A stretch of DNA of 64,000 nucleotides from Poecilobothrus nobilitatus (taxonomy: Eukaryota > Arthropoda > Insecta > Diptera > Dolichopodidae). Shown in pieces: positions 13,671-27,410 of this stretch (positions are counted from its first letter, which is position 1; every line of letters begins with the position of its first letter). The DNA is taken from positions 28,479,398-28,543,397 of the forward strand of contig OX352773.1 in assembly GCA_947095535.1 (NCBI GenBank), written 5' to 3'. The notes under the pieces were generated by a model, which searched no databases, was not told where the DNA came from, and was given only the letters and a program-made list of their open reading frames with translations. The position numbers and the translations under genes were made by a program.

Positions 13671-15946
13671 ATTTCTAACTTTCTTTATTATAAAATAATT
13701 CAATAAAACATATCTTTAAGTATCTTAAGTATAACTGCAGTATAACTGCAATTTCAAAAAAATTTTATCAGATTTTATTTAAAGTGTTAAAGAAAAAATT
13801 TAAAGAACTTAGCTTTCAAATAAATTCTAAACATGAAGTAGTTTTCTAAATATTTTTTATCTCTATTTGTTTTATTGTAAATTAATCCACTACTTTAACA
13901 CTATTAGACATCCATATAAACCATCCTAGATAAATTACTTTTCTTCCATGACATTTTTTTTTTTTTTTAAAGTAATTATGAAATTCTAGATTGGTTAAAA
14001 AAATAGTAAATCTTCTCTATATTTAATATTAAACGACAATTCCAATTTTTTTTTTTAGCAATAAATTAAAAAAAAAATTAAATCAGTGCCTGCCACTTTT
14101 TTATTTATTGATAATCTGGTATGGTTTTGTTTTCAGGAACGCAACAATAAATATTCAATTATTTCCTGAAAAGAAAATAAAAAATCCATTCTAAGACATG
14201 TTGAATTCTTTTAAGTTGTTTGCTCAAACAGATTCGAATTATTTTTAATATATGTGTATATTACTGACTCCTTTAAATTCCATAGATTGTATTTTTTATT
14301 CTTGTTGTACACGGTTTAAATTGTTGTCCCCGACATAGAAATGTTTTATTGTTCTTTTTCATTTTTCTTCGAAGAAAGAATTTGTTATAACGATTTGGAT
14401 TGGAATTTATATGGCGGCAACTTTTTTTTTTTTTTCTATGTTATTTTATTTTTTCATTTCATTGCTTCCAATCTCTTAGATGTGGTCAATTGAAAAAAAA
14501 AAAACAAATCTCTAGATACATTTTTCTTTATCAGATTATGTTTCACCAGTAACACAATAAGGAAAAAATTGATATCATCACTATTTTGAACAGACGACGA
14601 CTGTTTTGATGATAACGATAGCAAAATTATATTTATATTATATATATTAGGTATATAAAAAGAAAGTAAGTATTGGAATCTTTCTATCGGACTATTGGAA
14701 ATTATTCTAATATAATGAATAAATATATAATGTCTGCTTAAAGAAACGAACCATAATGGTCACCAAATGAAATTTTCTGATTTTAATGCAAAAAAATTTG
14801 ATAACATTGCGAATAAGGTAGAAGGCACTATATAGTTACCAAAAAAAAAAAAAAAAAATCCTCTTCATAGATATTAAAATCATGAACATACAATACAATA
14901 TAACAATTACATTTGTATCTACCATCTGGTGTTCAGAACTTGAAACATTTAAAAACAATTTTTTTTTTTGTTTTATTGGAATAAATTTATTTTGGATTTT
15001 CTGTTATTCTTTTACTTACCTCTTGTCTTTCTTTCTGATTAAAACAAGAACAAAAACATCAGATAGATAAAAAATTCCGGAAACAAGTGCGACAACTTTC
15101 AATTCAGATCAGTTTTTTTTTTTTTTGATATTTATGAAATCGTCAATAACAACATTAATAACAAATAATGATAGCGGTGGGTTGCTTGTGCTTTCCATTG
15201 TTTTTTAATTGATGGCGTCATCATAATTATTGACAACTACGATGTCATCACCATTGAATATTCAGCTTACCAATTGAATTGAATTATAAATTTTTGTGTC
15301 GAAGAGGCACTGATAACGATGATGGGTTAGAAGAACATGAATTATATTGCAATTCAAATATATAAAAGATAAAGTAAGAAAAAATATGTACTCGTATATA
15401 TAAGTATATGTAAAATAATATAGGAGGCGCGCTTATAACAAAAATTTCTATTCTTTAATATTTTTTTTTTTTTTTATTGTATATTCGTATAACGTATTGT
15501 TATTGTTGATGATTGGTTAGTTGGTTCGTTGCAGGTGATGAAATCGATAGAAATAATATAAAATTATATGATAACAGGTTGTATATTGCGCGCGAGCCAA
15601 ATACCATCATAACCATCATTTTTTAGAAATGTTTTTTCTTATTTAATATATTTTTCAACCATTATAATGTTATTGCTGTTGGTTTTATTGCATTGTATCA
15701 ATCACATGAATATTTCATCATTGGGTGATGAGCTATACATATTTCAAAAATCATTAACATTGCTTGAATAATAAAGAGCATTTCAACAAAACTTGGTAAA
15801 TATTTTTGTTTTGTTTTTATTTTCTTCTCTGTGGAAAATAGAGAAAATTATCAAGGGAAATTATGAAAAATCATTTTTCTTTATTAAAAAAAAAAAAAAA
15901 AATTTTTTTTTCACAATTAAATATCTTCAACAATACCTGTCATATT

Positions 15947-15985
15947 TGAGGTTTATATTGTTACTATGAGGTTTATATTGCTATA
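15947..15985 (+). repeat. 20-bp tandem duplication
   Basis: TGAGGTTTATATTGTTACTA is followed by TGAGGTTTATATTGCTATA. Confidence 0.85.
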
Positions 15986-17670
15986 AACACATTGTTTATT
16001 ATTTTTTGTTGAAAATGCTACTAAAAATAATTGTCATAATATAATAAACATAGATAATAAGAGAAAATTTAATTGAAGGATATCTATGTAAAGTAGTTAA
16101 GATCGCGGTATGAGAGAAAAATGGCAGCCATTTATCATCAGGTAATGTTTTGTACAGTACAACTACAGTTTTATGCATTTTTAAAATTCCACATGAAAGT
16201 TTCAATTTAATATTGAGGTGGGATGTAATAAAAAATAAATAAATAAAAAAAAAAAATCAAAGAGGAAAAGTATATATACTGTTATTTATCTATAGAATTT
16301 TATCTAAAAATGTACAAAAGTGACATAAAGAAGTATAAGGAAGCATAAGGTAAAAGTGATTAGAAAATTATTATAAATAATTGTTTATTTATTTTATTTT
16401 ACTTTTTTGTTTTTTTTTTGCGGTTAAACACAAAGCTATGTTACTTTGGTGTTCAATAAGTAGAAATTTTATTGGTTAACCAATACATCAATTATTATAA
16501 TGATGACAAAGATAATAATGATGATAATAATTATCACGAACATTATATAAACATTTTTTTTTATAAAGAGTGAAGAAAAGAAACAGAGAGAGTATAATAA
16601 ATAAATTTAAATATGATTGACTGAACTAACCATAAACAACGGCATATTATAAAAGATATTATAAAAGATGACATTTGGTTATGTTTTTTTTTTTTTTTTC
16701 TTATTTAATTTTCAGGATTATTATAGTTTTAAAAGCGGATGTTTTGTATATATATAATTGCCTATAACTATTGTTTTTGGTTTTTTATGATGGTTTAGTA
16801 ATGATTTTTTTTTTAATGGAATTATATAGAATTATAATAATATATAATGTATGTATACTAAGTATTGATTGTCTGACATCAAACCATAGTTTTTTAACCG
16901 CCGCTCTATTTTATCTGATCTTTTGTATTAAAAATATAAGTTATTCAAATTACAATAATACATAATTGCATGTAAATATTTATGATTTTTTGATGGTTAT
17001 TTTATTATTATTCTTTTCAATGTTATTTTGTTATTGTTTTTATTTTTTGACTTGAATTTATTCTGTTATATAAAGGGTAAAATAACAATTTTTTTTTTTT
17101 TTGGCGCAAAATATTTCCCTTTTCTTTTCCTACGGTTGATTAATTTATACAACATTTTATAAAAATCAGAATTAATTAAATTTTTTTTTTTTCAGATCGT
17201 GCAAGGTTTTTATTCTATAACTTGCAATATTATCTTAATACCGTTATTTTTATGATAAAAGAATGCTACCTGATAGTTTGTTATAATCATATTTGACTTT
17301 AGCCCTTGTAATTCCAGACTGGAGAGCTAACTAAAGTAATTTTTCAGAAAGCTGCTTTAATAAGCTTTAAAATGCTATATTTATTGTTTATTCTGTTTTA
17401 ATTGGTTCCATTTTTATCGAAATAAAATAAAATATGTCAATATTTCTATATACATAATATAATGTATTATTTTGTTTTTCTAATCTTGTTCCTGTTGTTA
17501 TTTTTATTTTTTTTTGTACTTGAAAAAGCTATTAATTTTTTTTTTTTTAGGGTAGTTAAAGTTTGAGTTGACCTCATCTGAAAAAAAATTAATCCAAATT
17601 AAATATATCAAAATGTTGATCCTATGTATAAAGAAGGAATAGTATCTTAATATAAGAAACATTTTTTTAA

Positions 17671-17850
17671 GGGGCCTCGGTAGCATTGTGGATAAGAGCG
17701 TATGAAATACTTTGTAATACCGAGGGAGTATGGTTTCGAAACCGTAAGAATAGTTCCCCCTTACGATCTATAGGGGCATGCATGAAAAGAAAAGGCTGTG
17801 TAGTTTTTTTGTCACATTTATGTGGCAGGGGAATACACTAAAAAAAAAAA
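17671..17850 (+). mobile_element. tRNA-derived SINE, copy 1
   Basis: The head looks like a degenerate tRNA: a pol III A box TAGCATTGTGG at 17681-17691 and B box GGTTTCGAAACC at 17732-17743, about 40 bp apart. A tRNA-unrelated body follows with TTCCCCCTTACGA and AAGGCTGTGTAGTTTTTT, and the copy ends in an A run. The 27.5-kb copy shares the head, the CCGAGGGAGT/CCGAGGAAGT block, the TTACGA block and GCTGTGTA. A T6AA sequence flanks both ends and could be the target duplication, but it is low complexity. Confidence 0.85.
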
Positions 17851-19189
17851 ATTCTTTTTTAAAAGTATAAAAATGTAGAACATCAAATATGTAAGTTCTA
17901 TATTTTAATACTTTCTGTTACCAATCCTGTAAGAAATTGTTTGTTAAGATAATATACTTATAAATTGCTCTGAATTTTCTAGCTTTTGTTTGAAGATAAA
18001 ATAAAAAAAATTACTTAGGTCGTTATCTGATATTAGCGAATATTCCTTCGTTACAATTAACGATGTTTCAAAAAAATTAATGGAAAATACGCGTAAATAT
18101 GATCACATCATAAGAAAACTAATTATCATTCTATAAATTATCACAAAGACTATATAAGGTGGACCAGTTTGATACAGTATGGTTCAGTACTATTAATTGA
18201 CACCTAAAAACAATTAAACTCAAAGAATATCAAATTAAAGTGTTCTTGATGCCTGAAAACTAGTAGAACCAATCCAAAATTATGACTGAAAATCATCATA
18301 CAAAAAGGGAAGTTTAAGTATCAATTATTATGGATACTGTCATTATTCGGATGATTTTCCTTTACGTCTATTCTTATTTCTTAATTTTTTAGTATTTACC
18401 CAGTATGGAATTCTACAGATACAATATTATATTATATTATAATGTAACAAGTAAATTTTATTTGTAATTTAATTTTAATTAATATTGTAATAAAATATAT
18501 TTTGCTTTGTTTTTTCAGCTTGTCTCTCTTCAAATAAAATAATATGAAAAGAAAAGTCTACAATTGAAAGAAAAAGAAAAAAATAAAATTTTCCTATGAT
18601 GTTATATGCGCATTTTATATGATATCCTTGAAAACTAAAAAAAAAAAAAAAATTTCTAACTGTTATCCTTTTTTTTTTTGTTTTGTTCTCTCTATTATTA
18701 TTTAAATGAAAAGTTATGAAAATGTAAATATATTTGAAAAATTTAAAATCATTATTAAGTTAAAAGGAAAATATTAGGATGAAAATGAAAATTCTACTAA
18801 ATTTTCTATCATTAAAATTTGAAATAATTTTTCATTAAATTTATTAGTTTTGTTTTATAGTATCTACTATATAATATATGTATATGTGAATATTATATGA
18901 ATATTTGTATAATATTGTGTAAATTTTAAGTTAGGTTATTATAAAAGGTATATGTACATAATACATATACAATATGTATATTTAAAAGGAATCTTTTAGA
19001 TTTTTAGGCATACAAACACTTAAAAAAGAAAAATTCAGATTCAATTATATATTAATATGATACAGGATATGAAAATTTTATACTGCCATTATTTGTATAT
19101 ATATATATTTATTTTTATCAGAGACGTTTTCTTTTTTTTATACTCGTATGAATGTTTGTTCAAGGGTATAATAAATTTGCTATTACATT

Positions 19190-19700
19190 TGTGCCATCTT
19201 AAAGAAGCCAAGCTAAATATAAACTCAAGTGTATGGATCGGATCAGAATCGAATTTTAAGTCGATTATGTCATGTACGTCTGTTCATCCGTATCTTCACA
19301 CGATAACTCAAAAAATAACGGATTCTGAAATTTTTACTACGTCACTTTTGTAAAATTGTTAGTTTCGCTATTTAAATGAAGCAAATCCGGTCGACGGTTT
19401 CGAGTGCCATATAACTTCTTTCTTAATCTGGAAATTACTCAATGTCTATTAATGGCTAAGTATATAACATTTTGTGAAAGATGTTAAGTTGAAGAATGAC
19501 AAGAATTTCTGTAAAATATGTTTGGTTAGGCGTAACAAGTTCGAGTAGCTGTCATACAATTCCAAAACTTATATATAAATATATCTCTGCACTTAAATTA
19601 AGTGAAAGATCTGAAATTTTGTGAAAAGATGATCAAGTTTTTCGAAACAGAATATTATATTATGTTTATACGGGTATCCCAGTTGACACAGTCTTTCTTG
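19190..19700 (+). repeat. Probable old interspersed repeat with GATCGGATC...ACGATAACTC motifs
   Basis: The stretch is less AT-rich and free of homopolymers. It holds TGGATCGGATCAGAATCGAA, GTCGATTATGTCATGTACGT, CACACGATAACTCAAAAAAT and CGGTCGACGGTTTCGAGTGC. Blocks of this kind (a GTCYGT run followed by ACGATAACTC) recur in dipteran repeats, from general knowledge only. No second copy is in the window, so the repeat nature is an inference. Confidence 0.4.
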
Positions 19701-22700
19701 ATTTTTGTTGCTTTTAGTGAAATTAAAGTATCATGCTTATTTTTCTTAGAAACTATTTATTACGTGATGTTATAAGATTTAATGTTTGTTTTTTATTTTC
19801 GACTATAATAGACATACAAAAAGCTTAAAAATTACAATATATATGGTATTTGTTATTAATTTCATTGGAATTATAAACAATTCCTTCTGTATTTCATATT
19901 TTTAAAAATTTTAAAATCAAAAATTGGGAAAGAAAGTAAAGAAATGGTAGAAAAATTTTTAAAGATTGGTATAGTAAAGATCTAGAAATACATATACAAA
20001 ATTATTCCACTTTTTGATATTATTTCGGTCTAATTGAAAATAAGTTTTGATTTTATAAATAAAACATAAATTATTCAAACTGAAAATAATGTAAAATTTT
20101 GTACAGAATTTTATAAATTTTAAAACAGACATTTTTCTGTACGTAGGTATACCTTTATGAAAATTTTCCGTATTCGCCACTAATAATTACCATTTTATGT
20201 AATGCAATTACATATTTTATAAAGTGATAAGTAAGTAAAATTTGAAAATAAATGGGTACTTAGACTAAATTAAAGTAGTATGTTAGTTAAAAAAAAAAAA
20301 AGAAAAAAACAAAAAAAAAAAAAAAAAACTTAATTAAAAATAAAATTTTTACTCTAATATGCTCTTATTTCATATTATATATAAGTTATAAACCGAACAA
20401 TTCAACTAACCAAAAATTTGGTATAAATCATACAGGTGGTGGATATAATAAGGATTACTTAAATTTTATTATATTTATACAGGTGTATAAATGTTTTAGT
20501 TTTATTTAAAAAAAATTTTTCTTAACTATGGTATATTATTCAGATTTAATTTTAGAATGGAATTGAGATTTTCACAATAATTTTCAGTCAAGTTATAAAG
20601 AGTTTTTTTTTTTTTTTTTTTTGATTATTATATTGTAAGTGTATAAATATTATAGTATTCTTCTAAAAAAAAAATAAATATTTGAATAATTTTAATAATA
20701 TAATTTTATTTAACAAAAAAAAAAAAACGTTTCTATATATTATATATTTGTATTTCTTATATATACATCTGAAGAAATCAAATTTTTAATATTTAATTGC
20801 ATAGTCAAACAAAAATGTAAAATTTACACAAAATTTTGTTCTCAAAAAAAAATTTTTTTTTGTGTATTTAAAAAAATTTTTACCAAATTTTTTTTTTTTT
20901 TTGAAATTGTTGAATTAAATTAAACAATTTTTTTTTTTTTGATTTTGTGGTAAAAATTATTTTCTTAGTACCTGTAGGTATTTAAATTTTAATTAATTCA
21001 TTGTGGAGAATTGGAAAAAATAAAATAAAATTTTTTATTTACATGTTTTTTTTTTATTTTTATTTTTTTTTCTAAATTTCAAATAAGTTATAAAATTAAA
21101 ATAATAATCAAAAATATATATTTAATGTTTTTTTTTTTTTTTTCTGGTTGGTAGAAATATTCTATTAGTGTTTTTTTTTTTTTTTTTTTCAGTTTAATTT
21201 TAAGAAAGAATAAGACATGTGTTGATAATATCTAAAAATTTATTAGCTATTTCTAAAATGAAATTTAATTTTTTTATATATTTTGGCAAGGCAGTCGAGA
21301 TTATAAAGGATTTTTAAAATTGAAAATTTATTATAATTTTTAATTTTTTTAAATTAAATGAAAAAAAAAATGCAAAAAAAAATTGGGTCTAAAAATTCTT
21401 TTGTGGTATATATACATAGTTTTAACATGAAATGGGAGGTTTTTTAATGAAAACTCTTAATAAGAAATTGAAAATATTATATATTTAAGGTCGTGTAAAA
21501 CAAAAATACATATATGTATGTGGTTTAATTTGCCTTTTCATATTATTATATATATATGTATGTATGTATGAACAACATGGGTGGTCTGATTTCTTATAAT
21601 ATTATAATGATTTTTTAAAATTACGAATAAAATTTAAGATTTTATATATATGAACAAATATGAAATTTTGATAATAGATAAAAAAGGGTGGTATGGTAAG
21701 ATAAGGAAAAAGAAGAAAATATAAAATTGATGTCATTTAGTTAATTTTTATCTTGTAGTTATGTACGGAAACATTGTACACTGAAAGTTAATATTTTTTT
21801 TTCGTTGAAAATTTACTAAGTAAAACCACAACTATAGAAAGGATTTCTTTAGTACTGTATTGTCCTTTAGTAAAAAGTTATGAAGAAAAATTATGGATAC
21901 GAAAGGTTAGTAAAAATACTTCGAAAATATATTATTTTTTCTGATTCTTTTTCTAATTTTCTCTGTTTTATATTGAAAAAAAGATGATGTTACATTTTGA
22001 TATTTTTCTAAATTGGTGATAATATTGAAGACTTTTTTTATTCAGTTTTATAAATAAAGGAAATAAGTTTTCCGAATCAGTTTTAAATAACTGAAATGAG
22101 AATAACGAAATGAGTCAAGTTCAGCGACCTTGTATTGCATATAAATAATTTGAAACAGAGAGTTTTTGACGAAACAATTTTCAGTAACTATGAAATATCT
22201 AAAACAGTTTTAGTATTACAATAATGGTAAGAACGAGACAAAATGTTATTACTAATACTGAGTTACTATATTTAGTTATTACAACTCTGAGTTATCTATA
22301 AAAAGAATGTACTGTTTATTATATTCAAATTGATAATTTATTTCTGATAAAAAAAAAAAAAATTTCTAAAAGGGTTACCTAAAAATTTTATTACCTCTAT
22401 ATACGTGTATAATAAACAAAAAGTTCTTACTTTTTTCTTTCTTATTATTAAATTTGTATGTTGTTAAATTTGTTTTTTGTTAAAATTTTTTTTAAGTTAA
22501 CAAAAAAACATATGATCATCATTAATTTCATTCAAACATTTTATTTTCATGTTTTGTGAATTGAAGCGTTAATATTTTTAGCTTAATTTTCAAAATATTT
22601 AGTTTCAAAAATATTTGGACTATGTTAATAAAACAAAAAAAAGAAAATTATTAATAAAATAAAAAAAAAAAAACAAACACCGAAAAATGTTAATGACATA

Positions 22701-24270
22701 AACATAAATGCATTCACAAATGTGTTTCATATCAATTTAATATTTTAGGTTTTTTTTTTTACGTTTTGATTTTAGAATAAAAAAAAACATTGAAATAAAA
22801 AAGATTGCTAAATAAAAAAAAAGCATTCTTTTGCTTATATTTCAGTTTTGGTTTTCTTAACCGTTCACTGTTTAGTTTTTAAATGCAGAAAAAGTAAAAT
22901 TTTAGATCAATTCAATTTTGATTTCTATATATAAAACAAGGAACAGATCATTAAAACAAAACTTCTTGTTTTTTTTTTTATCTGTCCAGACCCTAAAATG
23001 AATTTTGATATTCTAAATAATGGCTAATGAATGAAGAGTATAACTGAAAAGTATGATGATTCAGTAAATGATTATTCATAGATTAGCTTTTCGTTTAATA
23101 AAAAAAAAAAAAAAATTATGATTATTGATCATCGTTCTAAATTATCTTAAGATACATATAACATTTTTTTTTTTACCTACAGTATAGAGTTTTAATAGAT
23201 TGTTTTCTGTTTATTTTTTTCAATTTGTGTTTTTTTTGTGTTTTTATATTCTACATTAAATTATTGTTTGTTTTAATTTGGTTAGCGTGCCCAGATTTGT
23301 AACTTTAGAATTAAAAATAGAAATATTTTTTTTTTTTATAACAGTTTTCTTTTTAAATAATGTATCTTAGATAGAAAAAAAAGGAAATTATCATTATTAA
23401 AGATTGAAATAGAAGAAACAAAAAAAAAAACTTTTAGTGTCTTTAACTTACCTAAGAGGCATATACTGGTAGAAGCAAAAAAAAAAAAAATTGGTTAGAG
23501 GGGGTACATAAGACAGTTATTGTTTAAAATTGATTGGATTGTTTTGTGTTTATATGACTGTGAATAATTATTTGATGAGGATCATAGACCCATTTTTCGT
23601 TTTTTTATTATTTAAAATTAACTTTTTTTTTTTTATTTGATTTTTTTGTTTTAGTTTAGTTTGTTCAACATTTTTCGTTTTTTGTTTTTATTTATTTTTT
23701 TTAACGCGTAAATGAAGAAAAATAAGAATTATCTTTTTTTTTGTGGTTTTTGTTATCTAGATGGGTCGAATCTTCTTTTGCCCGGTTAAATTTTAATGGA
23801 TTTATTTTATTTTCATGAGAGATTTTTCGTTTTTTTTTTTTACTTTATTTTGTGTTTTAAATTTAAGGGTCTCTTATGGTTCTTAAAATGCATTACCAAA
23901 AGTAAATAAAAAAAAAAAAAAAATAATTTTGATCTTTATTAGAAAAGACAAAAAAAAAAAAACAATGGTCATTAGCAGAATTTCTATTGTCGAATATAAT
24001 TTGTTTTATTTGTTTTTTTTTTTTTTTTTTAGAGGCATTTTTATTTTCTATCTATATTAGTCCCAGAATTAAGACCATCATTATATTCGTTAATTATTAT
24101 AATAATGTAATTATTTTATACTAATTATTTATATATATATGTATATATATATTTTTTTTTTTTAACTTTATACAATTAAAATTTATATAATTTTAGATTT
24201 TTAATATTAATTGCTGATAAATTTCTTCAAAAATTCTATATAAATAATTATTTGATATCTGATGTTTTAT

Positions 24271-24296
24271 AGATATTTTAGATATTTTAGATATTG
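24271..24296 (+). repeat. Nine-base tandem repeat (AGATATTTT)
   Basis: Nearly three consecutive AGATATTTT units. Confidence 0.85.
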
Positions 24297-24882
24297 TTAA
24301 TTTTAACTGTCCAAGTGTCTATATTGAAATAAAAAAATGTTTTTAATTGTTATTGTGATAAAATTGAATTTATTTGAATTTTAAAAATTTTAAATTAAAT
24401 TATGATCAAAAAAAGAAAAATTTTAATAAGTTTTTAAAAATATAATAATCAATTTTTGATGAGAAAATAGCAGCAGGAAAGAATTATAATTTTACAAAAG
24501 ATACCTACGTATACATATATAATAGATATATACCTATAGTATTCGTTTCGTAGATACATTTTTAAAAATAAATTAAATTCAATTGAAATCAAATTGCCGA
24601 TTAAGCAATAGAATAAAATTTAATATTCAAATTTTCATATATTTGGAATATCAAATAAAATAGGTATATATATATGTATATACACATATATATTTATTAT
24701 AATATAACATGAATAATCGGACAAACTACATAATATGAATTTATTTTATTTTAATATTTATTTAACATTGTGTATTTATTAAATGTTCCAATAATACAAT
24801 CAATTTTCATATAATAATATTTTCAGGCAAAAATTAAATACATATCTATCTTTTCTAATTTTTCAATAGTATCTATAAATTT

Positions 24883-26169
24883 GGTGCTACAAACTAACTG
24901 CCAAGTTAACTAACCCTCCAAATACAAAAATGAACTAACTAAAAAAATGAACCTTTAAATATTTTTGTTAAAATTTAATTTGCGGAGTGGTTGATTTTGT
25001 TTTTAGGTTTAGTTGTATTTTAGATTTATATTTTAATTATTTATAACAAAGCACTTAAAATACCACTTAAAAAACACTAAAAATTTTTAACAAAATCAAA
25101 GCTAAACAAATTATTTAAACTCTGATTTTGTAACCAATTGTAAAGTATCTTCAAATTATTTTTTTTTCACATGCACAAAATGTATGTAGAAAAAAATAAT
25201 TTCAGAATTAAGGTGAAGGCCCAATGTACGCTTTTTTTTTTCGCTTGCTTTTCTTTGAAAAGCGAACAAACGAAGCACAGTAATCAAAGTAATTTTAAAT
25301 CTCAATGTACGCTTTTAAATTGCTTGACATTTGACATTTTAATTTTTTTATTATTGTTGATTTCGTTATTTAAAATTGAAGATTTGCAAGATATTTCTGA
25401 TAATCAATAATTTTCAATATTTTTCATTCAATAATTCAAATATTTATTTAAAAAGAAAATTCTTGTTTTTAAATTCAATTCAATAATTCAAATTTTACGT
25501 TTTAAATATTATTCTAAACGTCAAAGTAAATAAAGCAAAGCGTCTAATTGAAAATTGGTCAATTTTGAACTTTTCTTACTTTGTTTCGCTTTGATTATTT
25601 TGTCATTGGGCGTCTTATAGATACAATGTAATTTATTTCAACTGTCAAAGCGTGTAAAACAAGCAAAGCAAAAAAGCGTACATTGGGCCTTCACCTTTAG
25701 AGTATTTCCTTTTTGCTGAATATTTATATATATTTATATGAGAGATTCTATATATTATAGGAGAGTTTTTTGAATTGGTTATAAAATCAGGGTGTCAATA
25801 ATTTGTTTGGTGGCGGCACATTCCAATATTTTAAGTGCTTTGTTATATGCAATGAATACATCCTTTTTAAGGATTGGTTAATTTTTTTTTTTGAGGTTGG
25901 TTTATTTTTGGAATTTGAGGATTAGGTTATTTTATTTAGGGATTTAGTTAATTTTTTTTTTGGGGGTTAGTTTCAAATATTTGGAATTTGGGGATTAATT
26001 CATATGAATTAAACCTCAAAAATTTCGAAAAAAATATTTTTTGGAAGTTAATTCACAATATTAATATTGGGGATTTAGTTCAAAAATATCTAAACATAGA
26101 CATAAAAATATTAGAGATTAGTTAATTTTTGACTTGGGGGTTTGTGACTTGGGTGTTTTTCGTAGCGCC
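24883..26169. mobile_element. Foldback-like element A with inverted tandem-repeat arms
   Basis: The ends are GGTGCTAC (24883-24890) and the inverted GTAGCGCC (26162-26169), followed inward on both sides by CCAAGT and AACCC blocks. The arms consist of degenerate tandem units like AACTAACCCYCCAAATA on the left and the reverse complement (GGGGATTAGTTAATTTTTG type) on the right, about 300 bp long at 25870-26160. TATAAATTT (24874-24882) and TATAAAATT (26170-26178) flank it, a 9-bp target duplication with one mismatch. Inside, a core unit occurs in opposite orientations (GATTTTGTAACCAATTG at 25124; reverse form at 25774-25788), together with the matched AACAAAGCACTTAAAATA flanks. A PIF-like MITE sits between the arms. 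There are no coding sequences. Confidence 0.75.
25211..25696. mobile_element. Complete 486-bp PIF/Harbinger-like MITE
   Basis: It has perfect 27-bp terminal inverted repeats (25211-25237 and 25670-25696) beginning AGGTGAAGGCCCAATGTACG and continuing to a T run. TTA is present on both sides (25208-25210, 25697-25699), the 3-bp TWA duplication typical of PIF/Harbinger. Sub-terminal copies of CAATGTACGCTTTT (25304) and of a CGCTTTGATTATTTTGTCATTGGGCG block (in two pieces near 25590-25613) suggest internal duplication. No transposase is encoded; it would need one in trans. The perfect TIRs suggest a fairly recent insertion compared with the decayed element around it. Confidence 0.88.
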
Positions 26170-26563
26170 TATAAAATTAGTTATACAGTTTCTATAATAA
26201 AATGTGTAAATTATAATAATAGTGGCGAATATATACTTACTATATTGTAACTATATATAGGTGGCAATATTTATTGAAACAAATTATTATATGTTTTGAT
26301 ATTATTGAAAACTATATAATATACATAATGTAAATAAAATTGAATTAATTTTGTTTTATAGTGTTTCTATATTTTTTAGGGCAAAAACAAACTATAAGAT
26401 ATTATTATAAAAAAAAAAAAAATGATTTTTTTTTTTTAAATTTACTTTTAAAATATAATATATGTACTAAATATTTGGTATACATTTTTGACCCGATTGA
26501 ATTATACGTTGTTTTATTGTATAATGTGATTTAAAAAGGTAAAATGTACGTGTTCATTTCCAC

Positions 26564-26590
26564 ATATATATATATATATATATATATATT
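26564..26590. repeat. (AT)n microsatellite
   Basis: About thirteen uninterrupted AT units after CCAC. Confidence 0.92.
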
Positions 26591-27410
26591 GATCAATGCT
26601 TAGTGTTGTTTTAATATACATAATATATACACATACACTTTGTTTACTATATCAAAAATTCAATAAATTGATAATTAAATGCAATTTTAGTTTAACATTG
26701 CCTTATAAAAATATTTTAATTATATTAAATTATATATATATATATATATAGGTATATTTTATAAGTTTATAATTATATATACATATATATAATATACAAA
26801 ATATATAATTGGTGTATGTATATATTTTGTGAATAAATTTAATTCATATGAATATCTATAATATAATAATATGAACTGTTTTTACTTTGGCTTATAATGT
26901 AACTTCCTGTATTTAGTGATATTTTATTGAATTACATCAGTAAATCGGGTTATTTTATTAAAAACTTCTTGTTTTATCATTTTTTTTTTTATTTGTTTTT
27001 TTTACGTTTTTCGTTTAAAAGGATTTAAAATTAAATTTTGTATAATCAGATGTACACATAAAATATACATAATATATTTAATATAAGTATATATGTTTAT
27101 ATATTTACGTATTATTCAATTAAATACATTGTATATATATATTTTATAGATTTAATTTTCATTTATTGATTAAATTAAAAATATATTATATATTTGGTAT
27201 TAATTTAATATATTATATTAATATACATATTTCAATTTCAATAATAAGTCATTATTTAAAATTTATTAGCGCAGAGTGTTTTAAAAATGTTTGCACGCAT
27301 TTATTTATTTATACGTTTTTTTTTTAGTTAGCGTTAAACATATTTTGACATATTTATTGTATTTGTATTAGCCAAAAAGTTTTCTCTGAAATTAATTTTA
27401 TATTAAAATT

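Larger units (their letters stand above)
10407..17670. other. AT-rich non-coding stretch with one less AT-rich zone
   Basis: It holds the 12340 microsatellite, the unknown frame at 13263 and the tandem duplication at 15947. From about 14560 to 15760 the sequence is less homopolymeric and repeatedly shows GATGA/TCATCA words (for example GATGGCGTCATCATAATTAT and GATGTCATCACCATTGAATA). I cannot say whether that is an enhancer, an old repeat or chance. Confidence 0.6.
17851..24882. other. AT-rich non-coding stretch, no gene
   Basis: Beyond the probable repeat at 19190-19700 and the AGATATTTT array at 24271, it contains only TA-rich and homopolymer-rich sequence. The interval 20280-21200 is especially dense in A and T runs over 10 bases. 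Confidence 0.65.

Noticed and set aside
19057..19353. 98-codon frame with SSVWIGSESN...
   Set aside because: It begins in TA-rich sequence and runs into the probable old repeat at 19190; no domain is visible.
25171..25410. 79-codon frame
   Set aside because: It spans the left TIR of the PIF-like MITE and part of the foldback element; the composition comes from the repeats.
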